A DNA stretch of 64,000 bases from Limivivens faecihominis (GTDB lineage: Bacteria; Bacillota; Clostridia; Lachnospirales; Lachnospiraceae). A program made the position numbers and the translations under genes. Positions 26,756-33,979 of this stretch are shown here, piece by piece. A model generated the notes under the pieces. It did not search any database, was not told where the DNA came from, and saw only the letters and a list, made by a program, of their open reading frames with translations. Where the stretch lies: positions 124,001 through 188,000 of the forward strand of contig NZ_JAJEPR010000001.1 of the NCBI RefSeq assembly GCF_020686945.1, in the 5' to 3' direction. Each line of letters opens with the position of its first letter. The stretch's first letter is position 1.

Positions 26756-26786
26756 CCTATCAAATAGTCAAACGGGAGAGGTGTAT

Positions 26787-27671
26787 ATGCGGGATTTTGA
26801 ATACGAAACTTTCAGGGAAGACAAGAAGCATACAGAAGTAGCGTTCCCATATAATACCTATTTATGCTCGATTCCTCTTGATTTTTCCAGTGTTCCGGTA
26901 CACTGGCATGAGGAGATGGAGTTCATTGTTGTGAAAAAGGGCCGGGGCCTTGTGACGCTGGACCGGGAGAGCAGGCTTTTGGAAGCGGGACAGGCGGTTA
27001 TTGTTCTTCCGGGCCAGCTTCACGGCATTCGTCAGTATCAGCAGGAGCGGATGGAGTATGAAAATATCATTTTCCGGCTGGAAATGCTCCTTCCAAAAGA
27101 GGGCGATGTCTGCGGGCCGAAATTTCTGGAGCCCTACCGGGACGGGAAGCTCCTCTATCCTGCCTGGATCGATGGTTCCGCTCTTTATCATGAAGAGATG
27201 CTGGAGTGCATCCGGAAAATGGACGAGCTCTCAGAGCAGCGCCCCAGGGGCTATCCTCTGGCGGTGAAGGGCTGGCTCTTCCAGTTCTTTTTTCTTCTGT
27301 TTTCCCGGGTGGAGCCGACTCTGGCTGAGGAGGGCAGGGAAAAATCCCTGGATAAAATGAAACGCATTCTCAGGAGAATCGAAGTCGATTACGGAAAGCC
27401 CTTAAGTATCAAAGAGATGGCGGAATTTTCCGGTTTCAGCGAGTCGCATTTCATGAAATTTTTCAAAAATCATATGGGTGTGCCCTTCGTCAGCTATCTG
27501 AACGATTACCGGCTGACTCTCGCGGCACGGGCTCTGGCAGAGGGACAGGAGGACGTGCTGACAGTGGCCATGGACGTGGGTTTTTCTAATGTGTCCTATT
27601 TTAACCGGCTCTTTAAAAAGAAGTTCCGGATGACGCCTCTGGAATACCGGAAACGGGGAGAAAAAAGGTAA
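26787..27671 (+). CDS. AraC-family regulator, probably of galactose genes
   Basis: 294 residues from the ATG at 26787, which follows GGGAGAGG; the open frame from 26691 crosses the promoter and is rejected. The N-terminal cupin-like sensing domain contains HWHEEMEFIVVKKGRG and LPGQLHGIRQ. The last ~100 residues hold two helix-turn-helix motifs (IKEMAEFSGFSESHFMKFFK and VAMDVGFSNVSYFNRLFKKKF), the AraC/XylS signature. The gene lies just upstream of galK and galT on the same strand, which suggests control of galactose use; the ligand is inferred only from this context. Confidence 0.88.
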   Translation: MRDFEYETFREDKKHTEVAFPYNTYLCSIPLDFSSVPVHWHEEMEFIVVKKGRGLVTLDRESRLLEAGQAVIVLPGQLHGIRQYQQERMEYENIIFRLEMLLPKEGDVCGPKFLEPYRDGKLLYPAWIDGSALYHEEMLECIRKMDELSEQRPRGYPLAVKGWLFQFFFLLFSRVEPTLAEEGREKSLDKMKRILRRIEVDYGKPLSIKEMAEFSGFSESHFMKFFKNHMGVPFVSYLNDYRLTLAARALAEGQEDVLTVAMDVGFSNVSYFNRLFKKKFRMTPLEYRKRGEKR

Positions 27672-27796
27672 AATGGGACTGGTAAGAATGGTAATAAGTT
27701 GGTACAATAAAGAAGGTTAAATAAGCAGGTATTCAGGAGAAGTGATTTCACCTGTGCTATATACCAGATTAAACGATATCAATGGAGGGATTAAAA

Positions 27797-28966
27797 ATGA
27801 AACAGGAACTGATCCAGAAGTTTAATGAGATTTATGGAGAAGGCGGAGAGCTGAAAACCTATTTTGCACCGGGTCGTGTAAACCTGATCGGTGAGCATAC
27901 CGATTACAACGGCGGCCATGTATTTCCCTGCGCTCTGACCATCGGAACCTTCGGCGTTTTCCGCAAGAGAACCGACCGCACCATGCGTTTCTACTCTGTC
28001 AATTTCCCGAAGGCAGGCGTTCTGACCGGCTCTCTGGACGAGCTGAAACCGAGAAAAGAAGCTGGCTGGAGCAACTATCCGGTAGGTATGGTATGGACCT
28101 TCGGTGAAAAAGGCCATCCCATCGATACCGGTTTCGATATGCTGATCTACGGAACCATTCCCGACGCTTCCGGTCTTTCTTCCTCATCTTCCGTACATAT
28201 GCTGACCGCTGTGGCTCTGCGTGACATGTATGGAGTGGAAGGCGTTTCCAACATTGACATCGCGCTTTACGGCCAGTTCGCAGAGAATAATTTCAACGGT
28301 GTCAACTGCGGTATCATGGATCAGTTCGCCATTTCCATGGGTAAAAAAGACAACGCCATCTATCTTGACACCAGCAACCTCGAGTACGAGTATGCTCCGA
28401 TCAAACTGGAGGGCATGAAGATCGTCATCGCCTGCAGCAACAAGAAGCGCGGACTTGGCGATTCCAAATACAATGAGCGCCGCGCAGAGTGCGAGGAAGC
28501 TCTGGCAGAGCTCCAGAAAGTCGTTGATATCAAGGCTCTGGGCGATCTGACCGAGGAAGAGTTCGAGAAATACAAGAGCGCCATCGGAAGCGAGGTTCGT
28601 ATGCGTCGTGCCCGCCATGCCGTTTACGAGAACCAGCGTACCAAACGGGCCGTAGAGGTTCTGAAAGCCGGAGATGTGGCTGAGTTCGGAAGACTGATGA
28701 ACGCTTCCCATGTATCTCTCCGTGATGACTATGAAGTAACCGGAAAAGAGCTGGATACTCTGGTAGATACTGCATGGAAACAGGACGGCGTTATCGGTTC
28801 CCGTATGACCGGAGCTGGCTTCGGCGGCTGCACCGTCAGCATCCTAAAAGAGGACGCTGTGAAGAGCTTCATTGAGAACGTAGGAAAAATCTACGAGGAG
28901 AAGATCGGCTACAAGGCAGATTTCTATGTAGTAGAGATCGGCGACGGAGCAGGCATCTGGGAGTAA
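27797..28966 (+). CDS. galK: Galactokinase
   Basis: Phosphorylates galactose at C1, the first step of the Leloir pathway. 389 residues from the ATG at 27797, placed 8 bases after GGAGGG; the frame opening at 27782 includes that site. GHMP-kinase features: the galactokinase signature GRVNLIGEHTDYNGG near residue 28, the ATP loop GLSSSSSVHM, and the C-terminal GAGFGGCTVSIL. The substrate-binding NCGIMDQFAISMG is present. galT follows after 36 bases, so the two form an operon. Confidence 0.95.
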   Translation: MKQELIQKFNEIYGEGGELKTYFAPGRVNLIGEHTDYNGGHVFPCALTIGTFGVFRKRTDRTMRFYSVNFPKAGVLTGSLDELKPRKEAGWSNYPVGMVWTFGEKGHPIDTGFDMLIYGTIPDASGLSSSSSVHMLTAVALRDMYGVEGVSNIDIALYGQFAENNFNGVNCGIMDQFAISMGKKDNAIYLDTSNLEYEYAPIKLEGMKIVIACSNKKRGLGDSKYNERRAECEEALAELQKVVDIKALGDLTEEEFEKYKSAIGSEVRMRRARHAVYENQRTKRAVEVLKAGDVAEFGRLMNASHVSLRDDYEVTGKELDTLVDTAWKQDGVIGSRMTGAGFGGCTVSILKEDAVKSFIENVGKIYEEKIGYKADFYVVEIGDGAGIWE

Positions 28967-29002
28967 TACAGTAAAAATAGCAGAGAAGGGAAGCGCATAG
29001 CC

Positions 29003-30517
29003 ATGGAAAAGACCGTTTTATATGAAAATATCGACCGGCTGGTCCAGTACGGACTGACAACGGGTCTTACTTCAGAGGAAGAAGAGATTTACACCAGAAA
29101 CCAGCTTTTGGAGGTCTTTGGCGAAGAGGATTATCAGGAAAATGACAAAACCGGAAAAGAAGTCCGGACAGAAGAACTGGAAGATATCCTGAAAAATCTG
29201 CTGGATTATGCGGCAGAGGCAGGAATCCTCAAGGAGAACAGCACCGTTTACCGTGATCTTTTTGACACCAGACTGATGAACTGTCTTCTGCCGAGACCGT
29301 CCCAGGTCTCCGGAAAATTCTGGGAGCTTTACAAAAAGTCTCCGGAAGAGGCCACAAATTATTATTATAAGTTTGCCCAGGACTCTGACTATATCCGCCA
29401 CTATCGTATTGCCCGGGATATTCGCTGGGCTGTTCCCAGTGTGTATGGAGATATTGATATTTCCATCAATCTCTCCAAACCGGAGAAGGATCCCAAGGCC
29501 ATTGCGGCTGCCAAACTGATGAAGCAGAGCAGTTATCCCAAGTGCCAGCTCTGCAAGGAAAACATGGGATATATGGGTCGGGTAAACCATCCGGCCAGAC
29601 AGAATCACCGGATCATTCCGCTGAAAATCAATCAGGCAGACTGGTTTTTCCAGTATTCTCCTTATGTGTATTATAACGAGCACTGCATCGTTTTCTGCGG
29701 TGAGCATGTGCCCATGAAGATCGAGAGAGCCACCTTCGTGAAGCTCTTCGATTTCATCAAGCTGTTCCCCCATTATTTCCTGGGATCCAATGCGGATCTT
29801 CCGATCGTAGGCGGTTCGATTCTGACCCACGACCATTATCAGGGCGGAAATAATACCTTTGCCATGGCAAAAGCGCCCATGGAGCAGACTTTCACGATCC
29901 CCGGCTACGGGGATGTGGAGGCAGGCATCGTCAAATGGCCTCTGTCCGTCATCCGTATCCGCTGCAAGGACGAGACACGGCTCATCGACCTGGCAGAGCA
30001 TATCCTGAATAAGTGGAGAGGCTACACCGATGAGACTGCCTTCGTTTTTGCCGAGACAGACGGCGAGCCCCACAACACCATCACTCCTATTGCCAGAAAA
30101 GTGGGCGATACCTTTGAGCTGGATCTGGCCCTCCGGAACAACATCACGACCGAGGAATATCCTCTGGGCGTTTACCATCCGCATCAGGACTGCCATCACA
30201 TCAAGAAGGAGAACATCGGCCTTATCGAGGTAATGGGTCTTGCGATCCTTCCGGCCCGTCTGAAAAAGGAGATGGAGCTTCTGAAGGATTACATCCTGAA
30301 CAAGAAGGATATCCGCTCCAACGCTGATATCGAAAAGCATGCGGACTGGGTGGATGAGTTCCTTCCGAATTACACGGACATCAATGAGGAAAACATTGAT
30401 GATATCCTGAAAAAAGAGGTCGGAAAGGTCTTCGTCCGCGTTCTCGAGGATGCCGGCGTTTACAAGTGTACGCCGGAAGGCAGAGAAGCTTTCGGCAGAT
30501 TTATTAAGACCCTGTAA
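29003..30517 (+). CDS. galT: UDP-glucose-hexose-1-phosphate uridylyltransferase, class II
   Basis: Exchanges UMP between UDP-glucose and galactose 1-phosphate in the Leloir pathway. 504 residues, typical of the Firmicute class II type rather than the ~350-residue enteric type. The HxHxQ-like active site is seen as THDHYQGG, with the preceding VGGSI. Further conserved blocks are CIVFCGEHVPMKIER and NTITPIARK. Start ATG at 29003 with AAGGGAAG upstream. No galE lies next to it, so UDP-galactose epimerisation must be encoded elsewhere. Confidence 0.94.
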   Translation: MEKTVLYENIDRLVQYGLTTGLTSEEEEIYTRNQLLEVFGEEDYQENDKTGKEVRTEELEDILKNLLDYAAEAGILKENSTVYRDLFDTRLMNCLLPRPSQVSGKFWELYKKSPEEATNYYYKFAQDSDYIRHYRIARDIRWAVPSVYGDIDISINLSKPEKDPKAIAAAKLMKQSSYPKCQLCKENMGYMGRVNHPARQNHRIIPLKINQADWFFQYSPYVYYNEHCIVFCGEHVPMKIERATFVKLFDFIKLFPHYFLGSNADLPIVGGSILTHDHYQGGNNTFAMAKAPMEQTFTIPGYGDVEAGIVKWPLSVIRIRCKDETRLIDLAEHILNKWRGYTDETAFVFAETDGEPHNTITPIARKVGDTFELDLALRNNITTEEYPLGVYHPHQDCHHIKKENIGLIEVMGLAILPARLKKEMELLKDYILNKKDIRSNADIEKHADWVDEFLPNYTDINEENIDDILKKEVGKVFVRVLEDAGVYKCTPEGREAFGRFIKTL

Positions 30518-30576
30518 GGAAAAACGAAAGAAATTAGAAAGAATCGCAAACATTTCTTAATTATAAGGAAAAGGTC

Positions 30577-30606
30577 TTGAATTTCAAACAGCCCCGGTGC
30601 TATAAT
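30577..30606 (+). promoter_or_regulatory. Promoter of the PAP2 gene
   Basis: TTGAAT (30577-30582), 18-nt spacer and a perfect TATAAT (30601-30606). Because transcription should begin near 30613, the in-frame ATG at 30609 cannot be the translation start. Confidence 0.65.
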
Positions 30607-30659
30607 GCATGCGAAAACGAGAAAAAATTTTGTATGAGGAATCGGGGTTGTTTATTTTT

Positions 30660-31316
30660 ATGAGAAAAATGAATTCATCCAGATGGAAAGACGCAGGTCT
30701 GGTGTTTGCTTACATGATTTTCTATCTGTGCTTTTTTAACTATTTGGAACACCGGACGGGAGTTCAGGTACATATGCTGCAGATGCGGGCGGATTACAAG
30801 ATCCCCTTCTGTGAATACTTTATTCTTCCCTATCTTCTGTGGTTCCCTTATGTGGGACTCACCGCCGCGTACTTTACTTTATTTAACGACAACCGGACAG
30901 AGTTTTATCAATTTGCTGTCTGCATGGGAATCGGAATGACGTTGTTTCTCATCGTCTCCTACATTTTCCCGAACGGACAGAACTTAAGGCCCTACACCTT
31001 TGCACGGCACAATATTTTCACGGAACTGGTAAAGGAGCTTTACAAGGTTGACACGCCCACGAATGTGATGCCAAGTCTTCATGTATTCAATTCTGTTATG
31101 TGCTGCACGGCCATCTGGGAGAGCCGTTCCCTCCGGAAAAACAAACTGGTGCGCTGGGGCTCCTGGGTACTGACCCTGCTCATCATCGCCGCCACGATGT
31201 TCCTGAAACAGCATACCATTCTGGATGTTGTGGTCGCTCTGGCTATGGCGCGGATCTGCTGGTTTTTCATGTACCGCTATAAGGTGCAGACCGTTGTAGA
31301 GTATGAAGAAGTATAG
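30660..31316 (+). CDS. PAP2-superfamily membrane protein
   Basis: About 218 residues from the ATG at 30660; a TTG at 30648 is an alternative with GAGG eight bases upstream, and no start has an ideal site. Five or six membrane segments alternate with short loops. PAP2 phosphatase motifs are NGQNLRPYTF (RP of motif 1), MPSLHVFNS (PSLH, motif 2) and LKQHTILDVV (HxxxD, motif 3). Such proteins dephosphorylate lipid phosphates or transfer inositol phosphate groups in the membrane; the substrate is unknown. The last base of the stop codon is the first base of a 27-bp solo repeat module. Confidence 0.8.
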   Translation: MRKMNSSRWKDAGLVFAYMIFYLCFFNYLEHRTGVQVHMLQMRADYKIPFCEYFILPYLLWFPYVGLTAAYFTLFNDNRTEFYQFAVCMGIGMTLFLIVSYIFPNGQNLRPYTFARHNIFTELVKELYKVDTPTNVMPSLHVFNSVMCCTAIWESRSLRKNKLVRWGSWVLTLLIIAATMFLKQHTILDVVVALAMARICWFFMYRYKVQTVVEYEEV

Positions 31317-31342
31317 TAACTGCGAAGTTACTGAACAGTTAC
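31316..31342 (-). mobile_element. Solo 27-bp end module of the MITE-like element, with target duplication
   Basis: 27 bp running from GTAACTGCGAAG to CTGAACAGTTAC. Its reverse complement matches the left 27 bp of the ~142-bp repeat at 25 of 27 positions (compare 42364-42390). It is flanked on both sides by the 8-bp direct repeat GAAGTATA (31308-31315 and 31343-31350), as expected of a transposition event. Confidence 0.8.
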
Positions 31343-31365
31343 GAAGTATAAAAAAATAAGATGCT

Positions 31366-31401
31366 TTACCGCCTGGTTTGAGGAAAGCCGGGCGGTTTTT
31401 T
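31366..31401 (+). terminator. Intrinsic terminator after the PAP2 gene
   Basis: ACCGCCTGGTTT (31368-31379) pairs imperfectly with AAAGCCGGGCGGT (31384-31396), followed by TTTTT. Confidence 0.85.
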
Positions 31402-31425
31402 GCTATAGTGACGAGGAAAATGCAC

Positions 31426-31591
31426 GCACTTGTGCAAGTGCATTTGACGACTGCTAATCAGAGCAAGATTTGCATAGCGTATCTCGCTCTGTACGAAAAT
31501 ATGTCATGAATAACATATTTTGCGTTAAATATCAGAAAATATGTTACAAGTAACAATTTATAGTATATTTTCTGAAAAAATATGTTATACT
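31426..31591 (+). promoter_or_regulatory. Operator-rich promoter region of the XRE-AAA-TOPRIM cassette
   Basis: Four kinds of dyad are packed here: a 16-bp palindrome GCACTTGTGCAAGTGC (31426-31441); CAGAGCAAGAT (31459-31469) with near-inverse ATCTCGCTCTG (31481-31491); TAACATATTTT (31511-31521) with exact inverse AAAATATGTTA (31536-31546); and a third AAAATATGTTA (31577-31587) overlapping a TATACT -10 box (31586-31591). The arrangement suggests autoregulation by the XRE protein encoded next. Confidence 0.6.
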
Positions 31592-31613
31592 GTGATAGGA
31601 AGGGGGCTATGTG

Positions 31614-31940
31614 ATGAACAGTGAAGATATGAATTCTATTTTTGAACAAATAAATAATCTAAAAAAGCCTGTTTCTAAATCAGAAAAAAAAACGGTAGAT
31701 ACTTCAAACAATACCCTGCGAGAAATTTTAAATGGAGTTTCTGAAGAAATCCAAAGAGTTTTGGAAGAAAATAATTTTACGCAGGAAGATTTATGTCAGA
31801 TCACGAGTATGTCACAATCGAACATCAGTAAAATACTAAATGGTAAAGTTGTTCCGAAAATAGAAACCTTACAGAAAATTGCATCGGCTACACACACAAG
31901 ACTGGTGATAAGCTTTGAAAATTTTGAAGGGGATGATTAG
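31614..31940 (+). CDS. XRE-family DNA-binding regulator
   Basis: 108 residues from the ATG at 31614 (GTG at 31611 also possible), behind AGGAAGGGGG. After a polar N-terminus (residues 1-45), a Cro/C1-type helix-turn-helix is clear: NNFTQEDLCQITSMSQSNIS followed by KILNGKVVPKIETLQKIASA. The gene is AT-rich like the two that follow and is separated from the ATPase start by two bases, so all three form one operon. It probably represses the cassette through the repeated AAAATATGTTA sites upstream. An antitoxin-like role is possible but unproven. Confidence 0.82.
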   Translation: MNSEDMNSIFEQINNLKKPVSKSEKKTVDTSNNTLREILNGVSEEIQRVLEENNFTQEDLCQITSMSQSNISKILNGKVVPKIETLQKIASATHTRLVISFENFEGDD

Positions 31941-31942
31941 CA

Positions 31943-33061
31943 GTGGCGTTTCTTAAATCAATAGAGATAAATCAATTCAGAGGGATTCAGCAGTTAGCAG
32001 TTTCGGATCTTTCAAATATCAATCTGATCGTAGGAGATAATAATAGCGGTAAAACTACATTTTTGGAAGCAATAGAGCTGCTGTTTGCTAAAGCTCAGTT
32101 AAATTCCATTAAAAATGTGATAAATCAAAGAACAGTACTTAATCCCAACAGCAATAGCTTTTATATTTCCTTTATTAAAATGTTTAATATGGAGCAGAGG
32201 AAAGAGCAATTAGAGTTTGATATTTGTGCAGACAGCAATGCTGGAAAGCTTGAGTTTGAACTCAGAGGTCGTGAAAGAACCGTTTCAGGTGATGAAGCAC
32301 TTCCGTTATCAGGCATGTCAGCACGACAGAAAGTACAGTATAAAAGGTCGTCGGCTTATATTCCTGAAACTGTTAAAATTTTTGAAGGAAGTGTGATTAC
32401 TCAAACGGGGAAGAACATAATGAAAAAGGATATCAGCTGCACGTCTTTGGATATCGGGGGTTCAGGGCCTTCTGTAAAAAAAGAAGTGTATTATATAGCA
32501 TCTTTTGGACATTTGCGTTACGATCTGCTGCAAAATATTGTGAACAACCCGGATTATAAAAAACTTGCTATTGATATTTTAAGACAGTTTGATGATTCCA
32601 TTGCGGATATTTGTTATACGAAAACAGATGACGGGACCTATCTGGAGACGATTATCACAAAAAATGGGGTAAATATGCCTTTTTCTGTTTATGGGGATGG
32701 CATTAAAAAAATATTGTATATTCTTAATAAGCTGTTTGATGCTGCAGATTCCATTTTATTGATTGATGAAATAGAGACTGGCCTGCATAAGAAGTATTAC
32801 GATACATTGTTTCCAGTTGTGTTTGCGCTGGCAAAAAAACTGAATGTTCAGTTATTTATTACGACTCATAACATCGAGGTGATAGATGCCATTTTAAGGT
32901 ACGGCGATTATGAAGAGGCTAATGCCAGCCATGATCCGATAAAGGTGATTACATTAAAAAAAGTGGATTCGGATAATGGCAGCAATATAGCTGCTCGAAA
33001 TGTTACAGGGAAATACGTTCACGATAACAGAAAAGTATTTAATTTTGAGGTGCGCCTATGA
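31943..33061 (+). CDS. AAA/OLD-type ATPase (AAA_15/AAA_21-like), candidate defence sensor
   Basis: 372 residues, GTG start at 31943 behind GAAGGGG. SMC/OLD-like ATPase: Walker A GDNNSGKTTF near residue 32 after the IEINQFRGI strand; a signature-like SVYGDGIKKILYIL near 249; Walker B with glutamate in SILLIDEIETGLH near 276; and an H-loop ITTHNIEVIDAIL near 309. There is no fused nuclease domain, but the next gene, overlapping by ATGA, encodes a TOPRIM-like protein. Known two-gene systems of this logic (AriA-AriB of PARIS, AbiL, RloAB) pair an ATPase sensor with an effector, so an abortive-infection role is inferred. Codon use is AT-rich against its neighbours, suggesting horizontal transfer. 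Confidence 0.82.
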   Translation: MAFLKSIEINQFRGIQQLAVSDLSNINLIVGDNNSGKTTFLEAIELLFAKAQLNSIKNVINQRTVLNPNSNSFYISFIKMFNMEQRKEQLEFDICADSNAGKLEFELRGRERTVSGDEALPLSGMSARQKVQYKRSSAYIPETVKIFEGSVITQTGKNIMKKDISCTSLDIGGSGPSVKKEVYYIASFGHLRYDLLQNIVNNPDYKKLAIDILRQFDDSIADICYTKTDDGTYLETIITKNGVNMPFSVYGDGIKKILYILNKLFDAADSILLIDEIETGLHKKYYDTLFPVVFALAKKLNVQLFITTHNIEVIDAILRYGDYEEANASHDPIKVITLKKVDSDNGSNIAARNVTGKYVHDNRKVFNFEVRL

Positions 33062-33792
33062 CAGAAATAATACTTGTAGAAGGTGTATCTGATGTACAGT
33101 TGATCAGTTATTTCCTGCAAAATGTATATGGCTGGAAGCATGAAAATGATAATAAACTTGGAGTGACTCCTATTGATGATCACGAGCACATCGAGAGCCT
33201 TTCCAAGGGCGAAAATCAGCTGATTCTGTGCGGCGTTGGCGGCAATGGCAAATTTGCAGGCTTTGTGAAAGAGTATCGGATCAATGATATGATAATTTTG
33301 CAGGATATAGATTCTCTGATGGTTGTTACAGACAGAGATGAGGATTCGGATGCAAGAATAGGAAGAGCAATCAACCATTCATTTAAAAATTTGTCGATGA
33401 AAGCCGGGCAGTGGGTGAATAACAAAATTTCGGATTCATTTGGACAGCCGAAGAGTGTTCATACATATCTTTTGATTATTCCGGTAAATGAAAAAGGGGC
33501 ACTGGAAAGAGTAATCATCAATGCTTTAAAAGATATTCCGGAAGAAGCAGCTTTGATTTGGAGCGTGATCCCATTTATTGATTCCCTGAAAGATAGGATA
33601 GCTCCTGAATTAAACAAGATCAATAAGGCTAATAAAGCTACGGTCGGAACTTTTTTCAGCATTCGAAATCCGCAAAATGCCATGAGATCCTTTGGGGCTT
33701 TTATCTCAAAAATTGACTGGTCCAAATCAGAATCTCTAAAAGAATTATTCTTACCATTTATGTATTTGGGAGAGGAAAAGCCAACCCCTTAA
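33058..33792 (+). CDS. TOPRIM-like (DUF3226-type) protein, candidate defence effector
   Basis: 244 residues; the ATG at 33058 overlaps the ATPase stop as ATGA, so translation is coupled. The N-terminus IILVEGVSDVQLISYFLQ carries the TOPRIM-type Glu and Asp; further on MIILQDIDSLMVVTDRDEDSDAR supplies an acidic DxDxD-like cluster expected to bind metal. The middle and C-terminus (YLLIIPVNEKGALERVIINALKDI, FFSIRNPQNAMRSFGAFISKIDW) resemble DUF3226 and OLD-type TOPRIM proteins. It may be a nuclease or a nucleotide-sensing partner of the ATPase. The family assignment is by eye. Confidence 0.72.
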   Translation: MTEIILVEGVSDVQLISYFLQNVYGWKHENDNKLGVTPIDDHEHIESLSKGENQLILCGVGGNGKFAGFVKEYRINDMIILQDIDSLMVVTDRDEDSDARIGRAINHSFKNLSMKAGQWVNNKISDSFGQPKSVHTYLLIIPVNEKGALERVIINALKDIPEEAALIWSVIPFIDSLKDRIAPELNKINKANKATVGTFFSIRNPQNAMRSFGAFISKIDWSKSESLKELFLPFMYLGEEKPTP

Positions 33793-33877
33793 GAGTATTT
33801 TAATTTTTTTATCAAATTTCTGACACATTGGGACGGTAAAATGCCACTTGTAACAATTTTGTAATAAATGGTTCAGA

Positions 33878-33950
33878 GCATCAACACAAGGAAAAGGAAG
33901 ACTATGCAAATTTATTTGCAATAGGCTTGATTTTCCTTGTGGCTTGATGC
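33878..33950 (+). ncRNA. Long stem-loop leader upstream of the NlpC/P60 gene
   Basis: GCATCAACACAAGGAAAA (33878-33895) pairs with TTTTCCTTGTGGCTTGATGC (33931-33950) apart from a 2-nt bulge. Inside, CTATGCAAAT pairs with ATTTGCAATAG with one bulge. No T-run follows; the ribosome site AAGGAGG begins 14 bases later. It lacks the conserved features I know for the ydaO/c-di-AMP riboswitch that often precedes such genes. Possible translational or stability control element. Confidence 0.5.
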
Positions 33951-33979
33951 TTAACTTGAAAGCAAGGAGGCATGACATC

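Noticed and set aside
33793..33979. ydaO/yuaA c-di-AMP riboswitch upstream of the NlpC/P60 gene
   Set aside because: Context would fit, but the region is short, AT-rich and dominated by one long hairpin without the multi-helix layout I associate with that class.
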